Positions 26,839-35,889 of a DNA stretch of 64,000 nt are shown here, piece by piece. The notes under the pieces were generated by a model that searched no databases, was not told where the DNA came from, and was given only the letters and a program-made list of their open reading frames with translations. The stretch's first letter is position 1. Every line of letters starts with the position of its first letter. The DNA lies in assembly GCF_000164865.1 (NCBI RefSeq), contig NC_014618.1:3658001-3722000 (forward strand). Direction: 5' to 3'. The translations under genes were made by a program, and so were the position numbers. This stretch comes from [Enterobacter] lignolyticus SCF1. GTDB lineage: Bacteria > Pseudomonadota > Gammaproteobacteria > Enterobacterales > Enterobacteriaceae.

Positions 26839-28536
26839 TCAGGGCAGACCGCAGATGCGGTCGCGCCCGCTATTTTTGGCCTCATACAGCGCGGCGTCCG
26901 CTTCGCTCATCAGTTCGGACAGCGGACGCTGCCAGCCGACCGAGACGCCGAAGCTGGCGGTTATCTGAAACGGCTCGCCGTTCGGCCCCTGAAAGGCCAG
27001 CTTGCGAATTTCAGCCTGAATTCGCTGCGTGTAGCCCGCCACGCTCTCATGCCCCTGGGCGCGGAACATCACCGCGAACTCTTCGCCGCCCAGGCGGCCA
27101 ATAACGTCGCCCGGTCGGCTAAAGGTTTTCAGCGTTGTCGCCAGCCCAACCAGCACCTCATCGCCCGTCGGGTGTCCCCAGGTATCGTTAATCGATTTAA
27201 AGCGATCGACATCCAGCATGATAAGCCAGGCGGGAAAATGGTGGCTGGCCTGCTGCAACAGCGCGGTCGCGCGCGCGTCAAACGCCCGGCGGTTATAGAG
27301 ATGCGTGAGCGGGTCCTCCTCCGACTGGCGCTTCAGCGTCCGGCTCAGGCGCGTCTGCTCCTGCAGTTTGTCCCCCAGCGCCCCGAGCGAAGAGAACAGC
27401 TCCTGCACCTCTTCCGCGGTTCTGTCATCCATGGGGGCGTCAAGCTGCTTGCCAGCCAGAATAGCAACGGCAATATCGTTGAGGCGCAAAATCGGCCGCA
27501 GCACGCGGGCGCGGATATACATAATCATGCCGGTCACCAGGGCATACAGCACCAGCAGGATGGCGGACACCATCAGCAGGTGCAGCAGCGCCTCGCGTTC
27601 GGCGCTAACGTAATGCTTTTTCACGCCCGTCAGGTAGGTATTGAGCAGTTCATCAAAGGAATTGAGGCTGGCGTGAAAGCGCAGCGCAAAACTATCGGCA
27701 TTGACGGCGTAATGCTCACCGCTGACGCTCTGCGCCTGTAACGTCCCGAGAAGGGTAATCCCCTGCTCTTCGAACGTTTGCCGTGTACTTTCCAGCTGTT
27801 GCGCAAAACCAGGGAGGTAGCTGGTCTCATCGCCCTGGGTGCGCAGCAGCCACCATAGCACGCTGATACGCTCCTTCCCCCGGCTGATCGCCTCAATATT
27901 TTGCAGCGGCAGCGGCGTTTGCGTCGCCAGCGGCACCAGAAGCTGCGAGCCGAGGCGCCCGGCGGCATCGCGCAGCTCGCCCAGCGCCTGAGATCGCAGA
28001 ATGGGTCCCAGCGCCGATGGCTCCAGCAGCAAAAACGCCGAGGTATGGCGAAACAGCGCCTGATGGTAAAAATCGGTCGCCGCCAGCATAGCGTTAATGG
28101 TTTGCTGCGCCTCAACGGGGTCCGTCAGGGTATGGGTACGAAACGCGTCAACCCGCTGACGAGCGCGCCCGAGCTCGTCAAGCGTGGCTTTCAGCAGCGC
28201 AGGCGACAGTAAATCCGCCGGTATTTTGTTGATATCGCGGTTGGTTATCCGGCGGCTTTTCTCCAGCGACTGCCAGGCCTTTTCTTTCTCGCGGACGGTA
28301 CTCAGCACCAGTTCATTGGCGTAGGCGCGCTCGCCGGCCAGGTCGTTTGACACCTGCAGAACGTGATAAAAATCATCAAACTGAGAGACGTTGTTACGTG
28401 CGCTTTTCCACGTCGCCCAGGAGCCGGAGAGCAGCCACCAGGAGAGTAAGGTGGTTAAAAAGAGGACGAGCGCCGCCACGCTCCACAGGGAACGCAGCAC
28501 GTTTGAGGATATTGCCGTTTTTTTTATTTTTTTCAT
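26839..28536 (-). CDS. Membrane-bound diguanylate cyclase
   Basis: About 565 residues making cyclic di-GMP from two GTP. One transmembrane helix near residues 12-35, a long helical periplasmic region (to about 315) with no domain I can name, a second helix near 320-342, a HAMP-like stretch, and the GGDEF domain with DPLTHLYNRRAF, MLDVDRFKSINDTWGHPTGD and RLGGEEF. The active motif GGEEF is intact, and RPGD five residues before it is a canonical inhibitory site. I chose the ATG at 28536 (MKKIKKTA); the frame is open to a TTG eight codons earlier. It differs in design from E. coli dgcC, which sits near proC there. Confidence 0.9.
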   Translation of the reverse strand: MKKIKKTAISSNVLRSLWSVAALVLFLTTLLSWWLLSGSWATWKSARNNVSQFDDFYHVLQVSNDLAGERAYANELVLSTVREKEKAWQSLEKSRRITNRDINKIPADLLSPALLKATLDELGRARQRVDAFRTHTLTDPVEAQQTINAMLAATDFYHQALFRHTSAFLLLEPSALGPILRSQALGELRDAAGRLGSQLLVPLATQTPLPLQNIEAISRGKERISVLWWLLRTQGDETSYLPGFAQQLESTRQTFEEQGITLLGTLQAQSVSGEHYAVNADSFALRFHASLNSFDELLNTYLTGVKKHYVSAEREALLHLLMVSAILLVLYALVTGMIMYIRARVLRPILRLNDIAVAILAGKQLDAPMDDRTAEEVQELFSSLGALGDKLQEQTRLSRTLKRQSEEDPLTHLYNRRAFDARATALLQQASHHFPAWLIMLDVDRFKSINDTWGHPTGDEVLVGLATTLKTFSRPGDVIGRLGGEEFAVMFRAQGHESVAGYTQRIQAEIRKLAFQGPNGEPFQITASFGVSVGWQRPLSELMSEADAALYEAKNSGRDRICGLP

Positions 28537-28667
28537 GACGTCCAGAGCCGATAGCGGCAAAAAGGGCAGAACTTATTATCATAACAGTTTATTTTTAAAC
28601 GCTCTTGCCGGATGGTGTCCGTACGTCATCCGCCCTTCGAAGTGTAGTGCAGGGGGCATGCAGAAAT

Positions 28668-28695
28668 AAAAAAATCACCCTGCGGAGCAGGGTGA
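28668..28695 (-). terminator. Terminator of the dhaKLM operon
   Basis: On the minus strand TCACCCTGC-TCC-GCAGGGTGA is followed by TTTTTTT, 26 bases after the dhaM stop. This is a textbook intrinsic terminator. Confidence 0.85.
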
Positions 28696-28720
28696 CGTAT
28701 CAATGAGCGCTGTCAGACGG

Positions 28721-30151
28721 CTAGCGCCGCGAAATGCGCCGCGCCGCCAGCTCAAGCGTTATCGGCTCGCCGCTGCGGATACCGTCTACCGCAGCGCCCA
28801 TCTCGCACAGCCAGGCAATCTCAGACTGGCGCGCCAGAATGGCGCCGTGGGACAACGCGCTGCCTGCCCGCAGGCAGATACCGTTGACCCGACCGGCGTC
28901 GAGCTGCAGTACCGTTGAGGGAAAGATATCGTCCGCCAGCAAAATCGCCGACGGCGGGATATCGGCCAGCGACGGCGGCGTTGTCCCCTGCAAATAGCAC
29001 AGCGAGCGATGCAGAATATCGTCGATGTCGATGTAGCGCGCCTGCAGGTACGGATCGTCGAGCTCGCGATACTGCTGGCTCAACGCGCTCAGCACCTGGT
29101 GCCAGGCCCACGGCGCGCAGCACTGCTGGTCGCGGATAACCTCACAGGCGGCATCACAGAGTTCGGGGTCGTCCAGCAGCGTGTGGTGTCCGGAAAAAAT
29201 CGCCGCAATATCCTCCGAAAATTTCGTCTCCGCCAGCGCGGTCAGCGCATTCAGATCCGCAAGCGTCAGCGCGATGGCCTGCTGCAGACGCTGCTGCTCC
29301 CGGGCAGGATCGGCGCACGACTGGCGCTCTGGCACCGTCAGATGCGGCACCTGAGTCCACGCCTGGCCGCTGACAGAACCAACCTGCGCCGTCGCGGCCG
29401 GGGCATCGTTGCCGGGGACTATCTCCTCGCCAAAGTGGCTGGCCGCCAGCGCGTCAAACGCCGCCAGCGCCCGGTGGGCGTCGGGGCCGCGCGCCAGCAG
29501 GCGCAGCGTGTCGTTGCAGCGCACCTGTAGCAGCGCAATCTGGTTGATGCTGTCCGGCCTGACGCACTTCCCGTCCTTTTCCAGCACCAGGTCGGCGTCA
29601 AAACCGGCCAGCGCCGCCACCAGCTTTGACGCCGGACGCACGTGCAGGCCATTGGGGTTTTTCACCACCACGCTCAGCGACTGCGCGTCGCCATCCGGCA
29701 CCGGCAGCGCCGCTGACGACGGTGCCGGCGAGAGCGATGGTAACCCCAGCTGTACGCGCTTTGCCTCCAGCGCGCTCATCGCGTCGTCGATCACTTTCTC
29801 AATACCGGCGCCGGAGGCGGCGCTGACGGTAGCCGCCAGCGTGCCCTCCACCAGCGGCGCGGCGCACAGCCGCACCTTGCCGGCGATGGCCGGATCGAGA
29901 AGATCGAGCGCCGTTTCAGCGCTGAGCAGCGCGCTGCCGATATCCATCATCACCAGCACATGGTCGGCGTCCGCCACCGACTCGATGGCCTCCATGACCT
30001 TGATGGGATCGGTGCCGATCGGGTTTTGCGGATCGTCAATGCCTGCGGCGATGGCAATCTTGCAGCCATCGTCCATCAACATCTGCCGGGCCAGTTCCCC
30101 GACGCCCTGGCCCAGCTGGGCGCTATGAGAAACAATTACCAGGTTTACCAT
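28721..30151 (-). CDS. dhaM: PTS-dependent dihydroxyacetone kinase, phosphotransferase subunit
   Basis: 476 residues with three fused parts. The EIIA-Man-like DhaM domain is at 1-135 (active His in VIVSHSAQLGQG). An HPr domain is near 158-245 (GLHVRPASKLVAALA). A truncated Enzyme I N-domain starts near 265, with its active His in AGSALSHGAILAR close to the C-terminus. It relays phosphate from PEP via the PTS to the ADP bound in DhaL. The length and order match the E. coli protein. Last gene of dhaKLM, ten bases after dhaL. Confidence 0.96.
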   Translation of the reverse strand: MVNLVIVSHSAQLGQGVGELARQMLMDDGCKIAIAAGIDDPQNPIGTDPIKVMEAIESVADADHVLVMMDIGSALLSAETALDLLDPAIAGKVRLCAAPLVEGTLAATVSAASGAGIEKVIDDAMSALEAKRVQLGLPSLSPAPSSAALPVPDGDAQSLSVVVKNPNGLHVRPASKLVAALAGFDADLVLEKDGKCVRPDSINQIALLQVRCNDTLRLLARGPDAHRALAAFDALAASHFGEEIVPGNDAPAATAQVGSVSGQAWTQVPHLTVPERQSCADPAREQQRLQQAIALTLADLNALTALAETKFSEDIAAIFSGHHTLLDDPELCDAACEVIRDQQCCAPWAWHQVLSALSQQYRELDDPYLQARYIDIDDILHRSLCYLQGTTPPSLADIPPSAILLADDIFPSTVLQLDAGRVNGICLRAGSALSHGAILARQSEIAWLCEMGAAVDGIRSGEPITLELAARRISRR

Positions 30152-30161
30152 CGCGTTTTCC

Positions 30162-30794
30162 TTACTCTCTTGCCGCCGCGGTCAGCATCTGCATCATAAA
30201 CAGCACCGACGTTGCCCCCGGGTCCTGATGGCCGATGCTGCGCTCGCCGAGATAGCTTGCCCGGCCCTTGCGCGCCTGCATCGGAATGGTGGCATGCGCC
30301 GCCGCTTCCGCCACGTCGGTGGCGGTCTGTAGCGCCTGCGCAACCGTCAGCTGCTGCTCGCTGGACTGGCGCAGCGATTCCACGACCGGCAGCCAGACGT
30401 CGCACATAGTTTTGTCGCCCGGCTCCGCTTTCCCGCGGTTGATGACGCCGTCCGCCCCTTCGCGCATCATCTGGTACAGCTCCACCAGCGTCAGGCTCTG
30501 GTGCGCCTGCGCGCTTTGCGCCGCGCGAATGAAAAAGGTGCCGAACAGCGGTCCGCTGGCGCCGCCGACGTTGGAGAGCAGCACCATGCCGGTGTTTTTC
30601 AGGATAAAGCCAATGTCTTTGTCCGCGATGGACGGCAGTTTTTCGACCACCTTGCTGAAGCCGCGGCGCATATTGAGGCCGTGGTCCGCATCGCCAATCT
30701 CTTTATCCAGCCCGGTCAGAAAATCACACTGCTGATTAAATACCTCGCCGCAGCGGTACAGCCAGTCCACGACCTGTTCTCGATTCAATGACAT
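30162..30794 (-). CDS. dhaL: Dihydroxyacetone kinase subunit DhaL
   Basis: 210 residues, the nucleotide-binding subunit, in which ADP stays bound as a cofactor. The two Mg-binding aspartates are in EIGDADHGLNM, and GGASGPLFGTFF and GERSIGHQDPGATS complete the barrel. I chose the ATG at 30794 to match the E. coli DhaL start; a longer frame has no homology. Middle gene of dhaKLM. Confidence 0.97.
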   Translation of the reverse strand: MSLNREQVVDWLYRCGEVFNQQCDFLTGLDKEIGDADHGLNMRRGFSKVVEKLPSIADKDIGFILKNTGMVLLSNVGGASGPLFGTFFIRAAQSAQAHQSLTLVELYQMMREGADGVINRGKAEPGDKTMCDVWLPVVESLRQSSEQQLTVAQALQTATDVAEAAAHATIPMQARKGRASYLGERSIGHQDPGATSVLFMMQMLTAAARE

Positions 30795-30810
30795 CGTTAA
30801 GCTCCTTAAA

Positions 30811-31881
30811 TTAGTGGCCCCAGCGCAGCGCTGGCGTATCGACCGGGGCATCCCACAGCGCCAGCGTTTCATCGTCAACCTTCAGCAGGGTGATGGAGAT
30901 CCCGGCCATATCCAGCGACGTGCAGTAGCTGCCGATAAGATTACGTTCAATGACGATCCCCGCCTGCTGGCAGCGGCGCTCCAGCTGGTTATAGACGCCG
31001 TAGAGTTCGGACAGCGGCGTCGCGCCGAGGTTATTTACCAGCGCGATGACGCGATCGCCCTGCCGCAGCGGCTGTTTTGACTGCGCCACGTCCAGCCACG
31101 CGCCCTGCGCCGGGTCCCACTGGCGCAGCGTGCGGTGATAGGCGCCGTTCTCCAGCAGGGTGTCGAACATCTCATCGACGGTGGTATCCAGCGAGCTGAA
31201 CTTACGGCGGTCAATGCCCGGCTCGCCGTGAATGCCAACGCCGAACTCCATCTCGTTGTCATTCAGCTCAAAGGAGGGTTTACCGGCGGCCGGGACCGTA
31301 CAGGCGTGCAGCGCAATGCCGATGGAGTGCCCCTGATTGTTGAGCTTACGGCCTAGCGCCGCGCAGGCTTCCAGCGAATCGCCCCGCTCAGCGGCGGCGC
31401 CGATCAGCTTCTCCAGCAGGACCGTATTGGCCACGCCGCGGCGACCTGCGGTATAGAGGCTGTCTTTTACCGCCACATCGTCGTCGACGACCACGGTCGT
31501 CACCTTCACGCCGCTTTCGTGCAGCAGCTCCGTGGCGGTTTCGAAGTTAAGAATATCGCCGGTGTAGTTTTTGATAATCAGCAGAACGCCTTCGCCGCCG
31601 TCAATGCGCATTGCGCACTCAAACATTTTATCCGGCGTGGGAGAGGTAAAAATCTCACCCGGGCAGGCGCCTGACAGCATCCCCTTACCGATAAACCCGC
31701 AGTGCATTGGCTCATGGCCGCTGCCGCCGCCGGACAGCAGCGCCACTTTTCCCGCCACCGGCGCATCGGCGCGAGTGACGTACACCGGGTCCTGATGCAG
31801 CGTCAGCGAAGGGTGGGCTTTCGCCAGGCCAGCCAGTTGTTCGTTCAGTACATCATCCACACGGTTGATCAGTTTTTTCAT
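30811..31881 (-). CDS. dhaK: Dihydroxyacetone kinase subunit DhaK
   Basis: 356 residues, the substrate-binding subunit that holds dihydroxyacetone as a hemiaminal on a histidine, seen in FGVGIHGEPGI. LLSGGGSGHEPMHCGFIG near residue 50 lines the substrate site. It yields dihydroxyacetone phosphate for glycolysis. I chose the ATG at 31881 because it matches the E. coli protein; an open frame goes 36 codons further upstream. First gene of dhaKLM, divergent from the glycerol dehydrogenase gene across a 520-base region rich in inverted repeats. Confidence 0.97.
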   Translation of the reverse strand: MKKLINRVDDVLNEQLAGLAKAHPSLTLHQDPVYVTRADAPVAGKVALLSGGGSGHEPMHCGFIGKGMLSGACPGEIFTSPTPDKMFECAMRIDGGEGVLLIIKNYTGDILNFETATELLHESGVKVTTVVVDDDVAVKDSLYTAGRRGVANTVLLEKLIGAAAERGDSLEACAALGRKLNNQGHSIGIALHACTVPAAGKPSFELNDNEMEFGVGIHGEPGIDRRKFSSLDTTVDEMFDTLLENGAYHRTLRQWDPAQGAWLDVAQSKQPLRQGDRVIALVNNLGATPLSELYGVYNQLERRCQQAGIVIERNLIGSYCTSLDMAGISITLLKVDDETLALWDAPVDTPALRWGH

Positions 31882-32010
31882 TGTTAATGCTCCGTCGGAG
31901 GAGAGATGGCGCGACGCGTTTGCCGCGGCCTGTAGGGTTATCGGAAAAAGGTCATCGCCGATGAAATGATTCTGAATGAGTTGGCGCAAAAAAAAATGTC
32001 ACGAAAACAG

Positions 32011-32025
32011 GTTCCAATACGGAAC
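32011..32025. promoter_or_regulatory. Inverted repeat, candidate DhaR site 1
   Basis: GTTCCAATACGGAAC: arms GTTCC/GGAAC, five-base centre. Same motif as the two copies at 32041-32057 and 32265-32279. It lies about 130 bases upstream of dhaK, between dhaK and the divergent dehydrogenase gene. DhaR is the obvious candidate binder because its gene is two positions away, but this is inference. Confidence 0.55.
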
Positions 32026-32035
32026 GTCGGCAACG

Positions 32036-32062
32036 AAAAACGTTCCACAATGGAACGTTTTT
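32036..32062. promoter_or_regulatory. Inverted repeat, candidate DhaR site 2
   Basis: The core CGTTCCACAATGGAACG (32041-32057) is perfect with a CAA centre, and the dyad extends to 12-base arms with A5 and T5 flanks. It could alternatively fold as a terminator-like hairpin with a T6 tail. The repetition of the same core nearby favours a protein-binding site. Confidence 0.55.
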
Positions 32063-32264
32063 TACGACAAAAACGGTAAAATGAGATCCCTGACGGCTTT
32101 ATTGGCGCTGCCTCCGCCGCCCTGCGCCAGCGTTTACGCTTCGTTTTTTTCACGCGTTTACGCCATGTGCGGGAACAGGTCTGCCGGCAACCGCTTCCCG
32201 GGGTCGAGTTTTCCACAAAAGCGGCCGATCTGGATCGCAATCCTGACTCTTTATGTGGATTTGC

Positions 32265-32279
32265 GTTCCAATATGGAAC
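32265..32279. promoter_or_regulatory. Inverted repeat, candidate DhaR site 3
   Basis: GTTCCAATATGGAAC, perfect six-base arms around ATA, 122 bases before the glycerol dehydrogenase start. A degenerate fourth copy, GTTCCATTTAAGAAC, lies at 32297-32311. The remaining bases of 31882-32401 hold no gene I can support. Confidence 0.55.
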
Positions 32280-32401
32280 ATATTATTTTCTGCCGCGTTC
32301 CATTTAAGAACAAAAACGATATCGGTTTTTTTGTCGGCAGCGCCCCCTACAGTAATGGCAACGCGTCTCACGCAACCATGAACTATTAAGGGGTGACCAG
32401 A

Positions 32402-33499
32402 ATGCTGAAAGTAATTCAATCTCCGGCTAAGTATCTTCAGGGGCCAGATGCCTCCGCGCTGTTCGGCCAGTATGCCAAAAATCTGGCGGAGAGTTTTTTC
32501 GTCATTGCCGACGACTTTGTGATGAAGCTGGCGGGCGAAAAAGTGCTGAACGGCCTGCATGAGCACAACATCGCCAGCCATGCCGAACGCTTTAACGGCG
32601 AATGCAGCCATGTGGAAATTAAGCGCCTGATGGCCATTCTTGAGCAAAAAGGCTGCCGCGGCGTGATCGGCATCGGCGGCGGGAAAACGCTGGATACCGC
32701 CAAAGCCATCGGCTATTACCAGAAGCTGCCGGTGGTCGTGGTGCCGACGATTGCCTCTACCGATGCGCCCACCAGCGCGCTGTCGGTCATTTATACCGAA
32801 GCCGGCGAGTTTGAAGAGTACCTCATCTATCCGAAAAACCCGGATATGGTGGTGATGGACACGGCGATCATCGCCAAAGCGCCGGTGCGCCTGCTGGTTG
32901 CCGGGATGGGCGATGCGCTCTCCACCTGGTTTGAAGCCAAGGCCTGCTACGACGCCCGCGCCACCAGCATGGCGGGCGGCCAGTCAACGGCGGCGGCCCT
33001 GAGCCTGGCGCGCCTGTGCTACGACACGCTGCTGGCCGAAGGGGAAAAAGCGCGGCTGGCGGCGGAAGCCGGAGTTGTGACCGATGCGCTGGAGCGGATC
33101 GTTGAAGCCAATACCTACCTGAGCGGCATCGGTTTTGAAAGCAGCGGGCTGGCGGCGGCGCATGCTATCCATAACGGATTCACGATCCTTGAAGAGTGCC
33201 ACCACCTGTATCACGGTGAGAAAGTGGCGTTTGGCACACTGGCCCAGCTGGTGCTGCAGAACAGCCCGCTCGAAGAGATTGAAACCGTGCTGACGTTCTG
33301 CGAAAACGTCGGGCTGCCGGTCACGCTCGCGCAGATGGGGGTTACAGAAGACATTGCAGCAAAAATTCAGGCGGTGGCGGAAGCGACCTGCGCAGACGGG
33401 GAAACCATTCACAATATGCCGTTCCCGGTCAATGCGCAGAGCGTGTATGCCGCAGTCCTGACGGCGGACCGTCTGGGCCAACGCTGGCTGGCGCGCTAA
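32402..33499 (+). CDS. dhaD: Glycerol dehydrogenase (dhaD/gldA type)
   Basis: 365 residues; NAD-dependent oxidation of glycerol to dihydroxyacetone, which DhaKLM then phosphorylates. It is of the iron/zinc alcohol dehydrogenase family: GIGGGKTLDTAKAIG and PTIASTDAPTSALSV bind NAD. The zinc ligands are Asp in GMGDALSTWFE and the His in AAHAIHNGF and YHGEKVAFG. Its place next to dhaR matches dhaD of Klebsiella; gldA is the E. coli name for the same enzyme. AAGGGGTGACCAG precedes the ATG. Confidence 0.93.
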   Translation: MLKVIQSPAKYLQGPDASALFGQYAKNLAESFFVIADDFVMKLAGEKVLNGLHEHNIASHAERFNGECSHVEIKRLMAILEQKGCRGVIGIGGGKTLDTAKAIGYYQKLPVVVVPTIASTDAPTSALSVIYTEAGEFEEYLIYPKNPDMVVMDTAIIAKAPVRLLVAGMGDALSTWFEAKACYDARATSMAGGQSTAAALSLARLCYDTLLAEGEKARLAAEAGVVTDALERIVEANTYLSGIGFESSGLAAAHAIHNGFTILEECHHLYHGEKVAFGTLAQLVLQNSPLEEIETVLTFCENVGLPVTLAQMGVTEDIAAKIQAVAEATCADGETIHNMPFPVNAQSVYAAVLTADRLGQRWLAR

Positions 33500-33527
33500 C
33501 CTGCGTCGACGGTTTCGCCATCCGATT

Positions 33528-33549
33528 CCGCCCCACCCGCGTGGGGCGG
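33528..33549 (+). terminator. Hairpin between the dehydrogenase and dhaR genes
   Basis: CCGCCCCAC and GTGGGGCGG pair perfectly around CCGC. No T-run follows, so it may attenuate or protect transcripts rather than end them. Confidence 0.4.
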
Positions 33550-33575
33550 TCGTAATGACCTGACAGGGGAAAGTG

Positions 33576-35528
33576 ATGGCGGTCGACAAACAGGGTGCTG
33601 ATAACGAAGTCTCGGCGTTTATCGCCCAGTCATGGCACCGCTGCGAGAAGTTCATGCAGCGGGAAACCTGGAGCGCGCCGCACCAGGCCCAGGGGCTGAC
33701 CTATGAGTCGATATGCCGCCGTAAAACCACGCTGCTGACCATCGGCCAGGCGGCGCTGGAGGATGCCTGGGAATATATGGAGGAGCGCCCCTGCGCGCTG
33801 TTTATCCTCGATGAATCCGCCTGTATTCTCAGCAGCTCAGGATCTCCCCTCACGCTGAATCAGCTGGATAGCCTTGGCTTTAAGGCGGGAAGCTACTGCG
33901 CGGAAAGCATTATCGGCAGCGCGGCGCTGTCGCTTGCCGCCCTGCTCGGCCAGCCGGTAAAAACCGCGGGGGATCAGCACTTTAAACTGGCGCTCGCGCC
34001 GTGGTCGTTTTGCTCCACGCCGGTGTTTGACAACCACGGGCGGCTGTTCGGCTCCATCGCCCTGTGCTGCCTGTGCGAGCATCAGGCGCCCTCCGACCTT
34101 TCGCTGACGCTGGCTATCGCCCGCGAAGTCAGCAACGCCCTGCTCACCGACACCCTGCTGGTCGAGTCGAACCGCCACCTCAACCAGATGTATGGCCTGC
34201 TGGAAAGCATGGACGACGGCGTGATGACCTGGAACGAACAGGGCATTTTGCAGTTTGTTAACGTCCAGGCGGCAACGCTGCTGCATCTGGATCCGCAGGC
34301 GAGCCACGGGAAAAACCTCAACGAGCTGGTGACCCTCCCGGCGCTCCTGCGTCGGGCCATTAAGCAGGCGCGCGGGCTGAAGCACGTCGAGGTCACGTTC
34401 GAAAGCCAGCACCAGTTTATTGACTCAGTGATCACCCTGAAACCGATCGTCGAGGAGCAGGGCAACAGCTTTATTCTGCTGCTGCACCCGGTAGAGCAGA
34501 TGCGCCAGCTGATGACCAGCCAGTTGGGCAAAGTCAGCCATACCTTTGAGCAGATGTCGGCGGACGATCCGCAGAGCCGACGGCTGATCGCCTTCGGCCG
34601 CCAGGCCGCGCGCGGCAGCTTTCCGGTCCTGCTGTGCGGCGAGGAAGGCGTGGGCAAAGAGCTGCTCAGCCAGGCGATTCATAATGAAAGCGAGCGGGCC
34701 GTCGGCCCCTATATCGCCGTGAACTGTCAGCTGTACGCCGACAGCGCGCTGGGACCGGATTTTATGGGCAGCGCGCCGACCGACGATGAAAAAGGGCAGC
34801 TTAGCCGTATGGAGCTCGCCCACGGCGGCACGCTGTTTCTGGAAAAAATTGAATATCTGGCGCCGGAGCTGCAGTCGGCGCTGCTGCAGGTGATTAAACA
34901 AGGCGCGCTGACCCGGCTGGATGCGCGGCGGCTGATTCCGGTCGATATCAAGGTCATCGCCACCACGACGGTCGACCTGGCGAACCTGGTGGAGCAGAAC
35001 CGCTTTAGCCGCCAGCTTTATTACGCGCTGCACTCGTTTGAGATAGTCATTCCACCGCTGCGCGAGCGGCGCGACAGTATTCCCGCGCTGGTGCATAACA
35101 AGCTCAGACGTCTTGAGAAACGCTTTTCCTCCCGTCTGTCGCTGGATGACGATGCGCTGGCGCAGCTTACCGCGTACTCCTGGCCTGGCAATGATTTTGA
35201 GCTCAACAGCATCGTGGAAAACCTCGCCATCAGCAGCGAAAACGGCCATATCCGTTTGCGCCACCTGCCGGAATACCTGTTCGCCGATCGCGTCGGATCG
35301 GAGGCCGCAGCCGACCCGCTCCCCGCCAGCCTGGCGATCGCCGCCAGAGAAAAAGAGGCGATTGTTCAGGCCGCCCGCGTAACCGCTGGCCGGATACAGG
35401 AGATGTCGCAGCTGCTGAACATTGGGCGTACGACCCTGTGGCGTAAAATGAAGCAGTACGGAATTGATGCCGGGCAGTTTAAGCGCAAATCTGAAGAGCC
35501 GATTCGCTATCACTCCCAGGACAAATGA
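33576..35528 (+). CDS. dhaR: DhaR, activator of the dihydroxyacetone/glycerol operon
   Basis: 650 residues: a GAF-like sensor part (about 50-190), a PAS domain (about 205-310), an AAA+ module (about 325-560) and a Fis-type helix-turn-helix at the end (RIQEMSQLLNIGRTTLWRKM). In E. coli DhaR is held by DhaK and activated by DhaL-ADP, so the kinase subunits report substrate. The GAFTGA loop of sigma-54 activators is not present (the region reads PDFMGSAPTDDEKG), consistent with action at a sigma-70 promoter. I chose the ATG at 33576 after AGGGGAAAGT. Confidence 0.93.
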   Translation: MAVDKQGADNEVSAFIAQSWHRCEKFMQRETWSAPHQAQGLTYESICRRKTTLLTIGQAALEDAWEYMEERPCALFILDESACILSSSGSPLTLNQLDSLGFKAGSYCAESIIGSAALSLAALLGQPVKTAGDQHFKLALAPWSFCSTPVFDNHGRLFGSIALCCLCEHQAPSDLSLTLAIAREVSNALLTDTLLVESNRHLNQMYGLLESMDDGVMTWNEQGILQFVNVQAATLLHLDPQASHGKNLNELVTLPALLRRAIKQARGLKHVEVTFESQHQFIDSVITLKPIVEEQGNSFILLLHPVEQMRQLMTSQLGKVSHTFEQMSADDPQSRRLIAFGRQAARGSFPVLLCGEEGVGKELLSQAIHNESERAVGPYIAVNCQLYADSALGPDFMGSAPTDDEKGQLSRMELAHGGTLFLEKIEYLAPELQSALLQVIKQGALTRLDARRLIPVDIKVIATTTVDLANLVEQNRFSRQLYYALHSFEIVIPPLRERRDSIPALVHNKLRRLEKRFSSRLSLDDDALAQLTAYSWPGNDFELNSIVENLAISSENGHIRLRHLPEYLFADRVGSEAAADPLPASLAIAAREKEAIVQAARVTAGRIQEMSQLLNIGRTTLWRKMKQYGIDAGQFKRKSEEPIRYHSQDK

Positions 35529-35889
35529 ACAATATGCGTCTTATTTATTTTAGCACATAGAAAATTCCTAATAATATTCCTGGAATTATCAAAAAAAGGG
35601 CACTTTCATTAAAAATAAATTTATAACCCATAAGCAATACTAATTGCTTCCACCCCATAACTTTCTGTTATCCCCTGGATAACAGGTCAATCCCGCCGTT
35701 CCTTTTGCAAAATCACCGCTCTATAAAGACATAAATACAAAACCCTCGCCGAATAAATAGCAATTATCGTTTTAGTTTATTTAAACACTCAACGCTATTC
35801 TTTAGAGCAAAACTTCAATAACCTTTATGTATCAAATAAACAAATAAAGAATATATAAATAACCATCAACCATTACCCATATTCACATT
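35529..35889. other. AT-rich gap before the LuxR gene
   Basis: About 360 bases, much poorer in G+C than dhaR, marking the switch to the adhesin module. I see no gene, tRNA or repeat. A short dyad TGTTATCCCCTGGATAACA lies at 35669-35687. Confidence 0.4.

Noticed and set aside
34425..35513. 362-codon frame antisense to dhaR
   Set aside because: No start signal or family; dhaR is complete on the plus strand.
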